NCBI GenBank assembly: GCA_017630115.1
Contig: JAGBVY010000006.1
Span: 1 to 17,197, forward strand
Direction of reading: 5' to 3'
Length of the DNA: 17,197 nt
DNA from: Tidjanibacter sp.
GTDB lineage: Bacteria; Bacteroidota; Bacteroidia; Bacteroidales; Rikenellaceae
Shown: positions 13,977-17,197 of the stretch, one piece after another
How the letters are laid out: every line of letters starts with the position of its first letter
Numbering within the stretch: position 1 is the first letter of the stretch
Made by a program: the position numbers and the translations under genes
Notes under the pieces: generated by a model
What the model was told of the DNA's origin: nothing
What the model saw: the letters and a program-made list of their open reading frames with translations, nothing else
Databases searched by the model: none

Positions 13977-14867
13977 ATGACTCAGGATAATACCAAGAAA
14001 GGGTGGTTGATGTATGCCATCATCACCCTTGTGACTTGGGGCGTGTGGGGTGCTTTTAGCGAAGTGCCCGGTTGCCCCTCGACAATGGTCTATGTTGTGT
14101 GGGCTTTGTCGATGATTCCCTGTATGATTGTTGCCCTTTGGCTTTCGGGCTGGAAAGTAGTGTGCGATAGGAAGAGCCTCATCTCGGGCGCACTTGTAGG
14201 TCTGCTTGGCTCGGGCGGTCAGTTGCTGTTGTTTGCGGCGCTGAAAGAGGGTCCTGCCTACATTGTCTTCCCATTCATCTCAATGTCGCCCATTGTGACC
14301 ATTCTGATGAGTATGATTTTCCTCAAAGAGAAGGCCAATAGGACTCAGTGGATTGGTATTGTAGTGGCTCTGGTGGCAATTTTCTTCCTCTCGTGGCAAG
14401 ACCCCACCGACACCAATGTCAAAGGCTACGGTTGGCTCATTTTGGCCACTTTGGTATTCCTTATGTGGGGCGTTCAGGGCTATTTCTTCAAATTTGCCAA
14501 CGATAGGATGCCCTCCGAGAGCGTCTATTTCTACCAAACAGCTTGGTCGTTGGTGCTCATCCCCGTTGCTCTGCTTATGACCGAGGGTGGTTGGGATGCT
14601 ATCCTGATTGAGAGCAAGGTATTCTGGATGGTCTTTGGCATCCAGTTCCTCAATGCTGTGGGCGCACTTACAATCAACTATGCCTACCGCTATGGCAAGG
14701 CTATCATCGTGTCGCCTATGCAGGGTTTGGCTCCTGTGGTTACTATCATCATTTCGCTGGTGCTCTACGGCAAGATTCCCGGCCCAATGTTGGCCATCGG
14801 TTTGGTGCTGGCTACTGTGGCTATTGTGGCCCTCTCGCTCGAACCCAAGCCCAAGGAGGAGAAATAG
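13977..14867 (+). CDS. EamA/DMT-family inner-membrane transporter
   Basis: 296 residues with about ten hydrophobic segments in two five-helix halves, the classic EamA (drug/metabolite transporter) repeat. Typical end-of-half segments are SPIVTILMSMIFLKEKANRTQWIGI in the first half and APVVTIIISLVLYGKIPGPMLAIGL in the second, with the helix-start glycine and proline positions of the family. The C-terminus is charged (EPKPKEEK). DMT proteins move small metabolites including sugars, sugar phosphates and amino acids. No MFS or GPH sugar permease is present, so this protein may carry the released saccharide across the inner membrane (inference). It starts 37 bases after the DUF4832 gene and is followed by the phosphatase gene after 26 bases, so it is part of one operon. 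Confidence 0.85.
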   Translation: MTQDNTKKGWLMYAIITLVTWGVWGAFSEVPGCPSTMVYVVWALSMIPCMIVALWLSGWKVVCDRKSLISGALVGLLGSGGQLLLFAALKEGPAYIVFPFISMSPIVTILMSMIFLKEKANRTQWIGIVVALVAIFFLSWQDPTDTNVKGYGWLILATLVFLMWGVQGYFFKFANDRMPSESVYFYQTAWSLVLIPVALLMTEGGWDAILIESKVFWMVFGIQFLNAVGALTINYAYRYGKAIIVSPMQGLAPVVTIIISLVLYGKIPGPMLAIGLVLATVAIVALSLEPKPKEEK

Positions 14868-14893
14868 AGTTAATTTAGAATACGACAAGAAAA

Positions 14894-16048
14894 ATGAAAA
14901 AAGCGATAGTAGTACTCAGCTGCGCTATGCTCCTTGCAGGATGCTGCAATTCGGAGCCTCGCAAGGCCTATGTTGAGGGTGGTGTTACCGAATATACTTG
15001 CCCCACACCCTACACCCCTGTGGTGGTTAATCCGATGTCTAAGGGACTCACTCCCAAGAACATTGTCTTTATGATTGGCGACGGTATGGGCATTGAGCAG
15101 CTATCGGCTGCTTGGGTGGCCAACCGTGGCGCACTCAATATGGTGCAGATGCCCTATGTGGGTTTGCAGAAGACTTACTGCCTCGACTGGCTTGTGACCG
15201 ACTCAGCTGCAGCAGGCACAGCGCTCGCTACGGGCGAAAAGACCAACAAGGGTATGATTGCCACTCGCCCCAATGGTGAGGAATTGGACTCTATGATGGA
15301 CTTGGCACAGCAGGCAGGCAAGCGCACTGGCGTGGTTGTGGTTTGCCGTCTGAACGACGCTACCCCCGCTACCTTCTGCTGCAACAACCCCGATAGGGAT
15401 GAAGCAGAGGATATTAGTGCTGACTACCTCACTTCGGGTGTCGATTTCATTGCAGGTGGAGGTATGGACTACTGGCGCACCAAGCGCACCGATGGCCGCG
15501 ACATCTTTGCCGAGATTGGCCAGAAGGGCTACCACACCTACGAGAGCGTAGGGGAGCTTATGGAGGCCACAGAACTTCCTGTGGCTGCTGTTGTAGCTCC
15601 ATTGGAGATGCCCTCGGCACTTAGTGGTGAGCGTGGCGACAACTTCCGCAATATGGTTTCTAAGAGCCTCGATATGCTCAGCAAGGACAACGACGAGGGA
15701 TTCTTCCTTATGGTTGAGGGTTCGTGTATCGACGATTGGTTGCACGCCAATAGGGTGGATGCTGCCGTTGAGGAGATTCTCGACTTCGACCGCGTTGTGG
15801 GCGATGTGCTTGGCTGGGCCGAGCAGGACGGCGAGACTTTGGTTGTGGTTACTGCCGACCACTCCACTGGCGCAATGACTCTCCTCTGGGGCGACATTGC
15901 AACAGGTAGTGTGGAGGTAGGTTTCGCCAATGGCGGCCACAATGGTATCCTCGTGCCCTACTTTGCCTATGGCGCAGGCGCAGAGAAGTTCGATGGTCTT
16001 GTTGAGAACTACGAGCTCTCGAAACTCATTTCGGACTACATCAAATAG
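14894..16048 (+). CDS. PhoA-family alkaline phosphatase lipoprotein
   Basis: 384 residues. Lipobox LLAGC with Cys17 (Cys18 next to it). All catalytic landmarks of the PhoA family are present: metal-binding D63 in MIGDGMG; nucleophile S104 in VTDSAAAGTALATG; DATPATF (the D153/T155 site of E. coli); E275, D280 and H284 in VEGSCIDDWLHAN; D322 and H323 in VTADHSTG; H349 in GGHNG. So it should be an active metal-dependent phosphomonoesterase, anchored to a membrane and facing the periplasm or surface. The position equal to E. coli K328 is Asp281 here, an uncommon residue at that site. In this operon it could remove phosphate from a glycan fragment before transport (inference); plain phosphate scavenging is the alternative. 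It is 26 bases after the permease and 17 before the next gene. Confidence 0.92.
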   Translation: MKKAIVVLSCAMLLAGCCNSEPRKAYVEGGVTEYTCPTPYTPVVVNPMSKGLTPKNIVFMIGDGMGIEQLSAAWVANRGALNMVQMPYVGLQKTYCLDWLVTDSAAAGTALATGEKTNKGMIATRPNGEELDSMMDLAQQAGKRTGVVVVCRLNDATPATFCCNNPDRDEAEDISADYLTSGVDFIAGGGMDYWRTKRTDGRDIFAEIGQKGYHTYESVGELMEATELPVAAVVAPLEMPSALSGERGDNFRNMVSKSLDMLSKDNDEGFFLMVEGSCIDDWLHANRVDAAVEEILDFDRVVGDVLGWAEQDGETLVVVTADHSTGAMTLLWGDIATGSVEVGFANGGHNGILVPYFAYGAGAEKFDGLVENYELSKLISDYIK

Positions 16049-16065
16049 CTCCGTCAGACGTAGAT

Positions 16066-16899
16066 ATGAAACGCTTAGTTGCTTGCCTTGTCCTTTTGGC
16101 CTCCCTACTCGGCTCGGTTGGTTGCACCTCTTCGGAGGTGTCGCTCGACGGCTACTGGGATGGACTCTCCTTGGAGAGTGTTGTGGCCGATGTGGAGGTG
16201 GCAGAGCAACGATTCTGCAAGTGGATTGAGTTGTTGGCTAAGGCCGAGCCACAGACGCAGAACGACTCCATTGAGGCTCTTGTGGAGGTGTTGGAGAGCG
16301 ATAGGGTGTTGAGCCTTGTTGTGGGCGAGTGGGCTACCAACTACCTCTATGGTGTTGGTTCTCCATTGCGCAACCAACCCATCTACCGCAAGTGGCTGAC
16401 GGCCCTCGAAAAGAGCGAGGCCATACCCGACGAGGATAAGAGCTATGTGGGCCAACATCTGGGCTACATCAACCACAACGATGTGGGCCAGAGGATAGAG
16501 GAGTTTACAATGAACAACCGTTGGGGTGAGAGCGTTGCAATAAGCGACCATATCGCCCGCCCAACACTCCTCCTGATGGTCGATACTACCTGCCCCTCTT
16601 GTGTTGATATGATGCAGAGCGTTGAGGAGTGTGAGCCACTTCGTAAGGCATTACAGCGAGGGGCGCTCGAATGGGTGCTTGTGGCTGTGGGCCAGACGCC
16701 CGAGAGTATTGTTCCTCTCTACGACGAGAAGAGCCCGCTCGGATGGAGCATCTTTTGTGCCTCACGGGGTGGGTTGGAGGAGAGTTATTTCGACACCTCG
16801 GCTGCTCCCGCTATGTGGCTGATTGATGAGCAGGGCGTAGTGGTGGTTCCGATGACACGCGATGTGGCACACCTTGCCAAAGAGTTGAAGAATTTGTAG
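16066..16899 (+). CDS. DUF5106/thioredoxin-like lipoprotein
   Basis: 277 residues. Signal peptide ending in SVGC (Cys20). The N-terminal half (about 28-145) is helical, with spaced Trp/Leu and many acidic residues, as in the DUF5106 region of Bacteroidales proteins. The C-terminal half is a thioredoxin-like fold: a strand TLLLMVDTTCPSC with a CPSC redox motif at 176-179, a later strand WVLVAVGQTPESI, the cis-proline segment SAAPAMWLID (near 244-250) and a last strand GVVVV. An envelope thiol oxidoreductase or disulphide reductase is a reasonable inference; partner unknown. The phosphatase just upstream has several Cys residues that could be substrates. It ends the operon; a terminator lies 114 bases after the stop codon. 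Confidence 0.75.
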   Translation: MKRLVACLVLLASLLGSVGCTSSEVSLDGYWDGLSLESVVADVEVAEQRFCKWIELLAKAEPQTQNDSIEALVEVLESDRVLSLVVGEWATNYLYGVGSPLRNQPIYRKWLTALEKSEAIPDEDKSYVGQHLGYINHNDVGQRIEEFTMNNRWGESVAISDHIARPTLLLMVDTTCPSCVDMMQSVEECEPLRKALQRGALEWVLVAVGQTPESIVPLYDEKSPLGWSIFCASRGGLEESYFDTSAAPAMWLIDEQGVVVVPMTRDVAHLAKELKNL

Positions 16900-17012
16900 C
16901 GCCCAGAGTTGGCGCAGACGATATAGGCTTTCCCCTTGCAGTCCCTTTGTGCGGGGGCGAAAGACCGCCGATAAAAGCTTTTCAGAAGGCTTTTGTGTAG
17001 TTGATGAAGGGA
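16900..17012 (+). other. Intergenic 3' region of the operon
   Basis: 113 bases between the DUF5106 gene and the terminator. No gene seen. A short possible hairpin with stem AAAAGC/GCTTTT lies at about 16973-16994. Nothing else is recognisable. Confidence 0.5.
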
Positions 17013-17054
17013 GGGGTGGAGTAGTTGTAATGATAGCTCCACCCCGAATTTTTT
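17013..17054 (+). terminator. Rho-independent terminator of the DUF4832-to-DUF5106 operon
   Basis: A 9-bp stem GGGGTGGAG (17013-17021) with CTCCACCCC (17037-17045), plus a tenth U-G pair, is followed by GAA and six T (17049-17054). Confidence 0.85.
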
Positions 17055-17100
17055 CCTCGAGCGCATCTTGTGGGCGACTACTGCGTTGCCCTGCGATAAA

Positions 17101-17150
17101 CCACCTCCTCCCCTATGTCAGGGGAGGTGTCGCGAAGCGACGGAGAGGTT
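17101..17150. repeat. Double-palindrome intergenic repeat (REP-like)
   Basis: Two adjacent hairpins: CCTCCCCT (17107-17114) with AGGGGAGG (17120-17127), and GTCGC (17129-17133) with GCGAC (17137-17141) around GAA. This layout, a purine/pyrimidine-rich palindrome followed by a small GC hairpin and GGAGAGGTTA, is like dispersed intergenic repeats in several Bacteroidetes genomes. Only one copy is in the window, so dispersal is not shown. Confidence 0.5.
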
Positions 17151-17179
17151 AGTTGCGCCAAAGGTGCAGAGCTGACTGC

Positions 17180-17197
17180 TGGGAGGACTGGGAGGAC
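17180..17197. repeat. Tandem 9-bp repeat at the window edge
   Basis: TGGGAGGAC occurs twice in tandem and runs into the end of the window. It may be the start of a longer tandem array or part of the adjoining intergenic repeat. Confidence 0.45.

Noticed and set aside
1..17197. CRISPR arrays, tRNA/rRNA genes, transposases or phage genes
   Set aside because: None were seen: no regularly spaced repeats, no cloverleaf-like sequence in the gaps, and no mobile-element protein in any frame with a credible gene.

Overview
The window looks like one carbohydrate-utilisation (PUL-type) locus from a Bacteroidota chromosome, most likely order Bacteroidales. The evidence is a SusC/SusD pair, many lipoproteins with short Bacteroidetes-type signal peptides, A-rich leaders instead of Shine-Dalgarno sequences, and a near-perfect TTTG-N20-TAnnTTTG promoter at 30-61. 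Genus cannot be fixed from the sequence; an Alistipes-like or uncultured gut Bacteroidales is a guess. All convincing genes are on the + strand.

Region 1 (1-1582): an autonomous DeoR/AgaR-like regulator with its own promoter and a clear terminator, then a gene-free, T-rich stretch of over 500 bases. This stretch holds a cluster of TTTCGTTT/AAACGAAA words resembling the operator core of E. coli AgaR; one copy also lies inside the regulator's own promoter. Region 2 (1583-8899): agaS (galactosamine-6-phosphate deaminase/isomerase family), a kbaZ/gatZ-family protein, then susC and susD, closely spaced with no visible terminator between them. Region 3 (8900-12367): three lipoproteins that share an IDGxFxDW (CBM9/DOMON-like) module. 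The middle one has an extra fimbrillin-like N-terminal part and is preceded by a 43-residue mini-protein. Two strong hairpins lie in the gaps, and the region ends in a textbook terminator (12320-12367). Region 4 (12539-16899): a tight four-gene operon of a DUF4874/DUF4832 lipoprotein with glycosidase-like features, an EamA/DMT permease, a PhoA-family alkaline phosphatase lipoprotein and a DUF5106/thioredoxin-like lipoprotein. It ends at a terminator (17013-17054). The last ~100 bases are palindromic and repetitive intergenic DNA.

Possible joint function (inference): surface lipoproteins and SusD capture an amino-galactose-containing and possibly phosphorylated glycan, and SusC imports it. The DUF4832 protein cleaves it, the phosphatase removes phosphate, and the DMT permease carries a product across the inner membrane. 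AgaS then makes tagatose-6-phosphate, which the KbaZ-like protein feeds to glycolysis. No sugar kinase, no catalytic tagatose-bisphosphate aldolase (KbaY/GatY), no deacetylase and no member of an experimentally characterised glycoside hydrolase family that I recognise is present. This gap makes the locus a reasonable candidate for an undescribed catabolic system.
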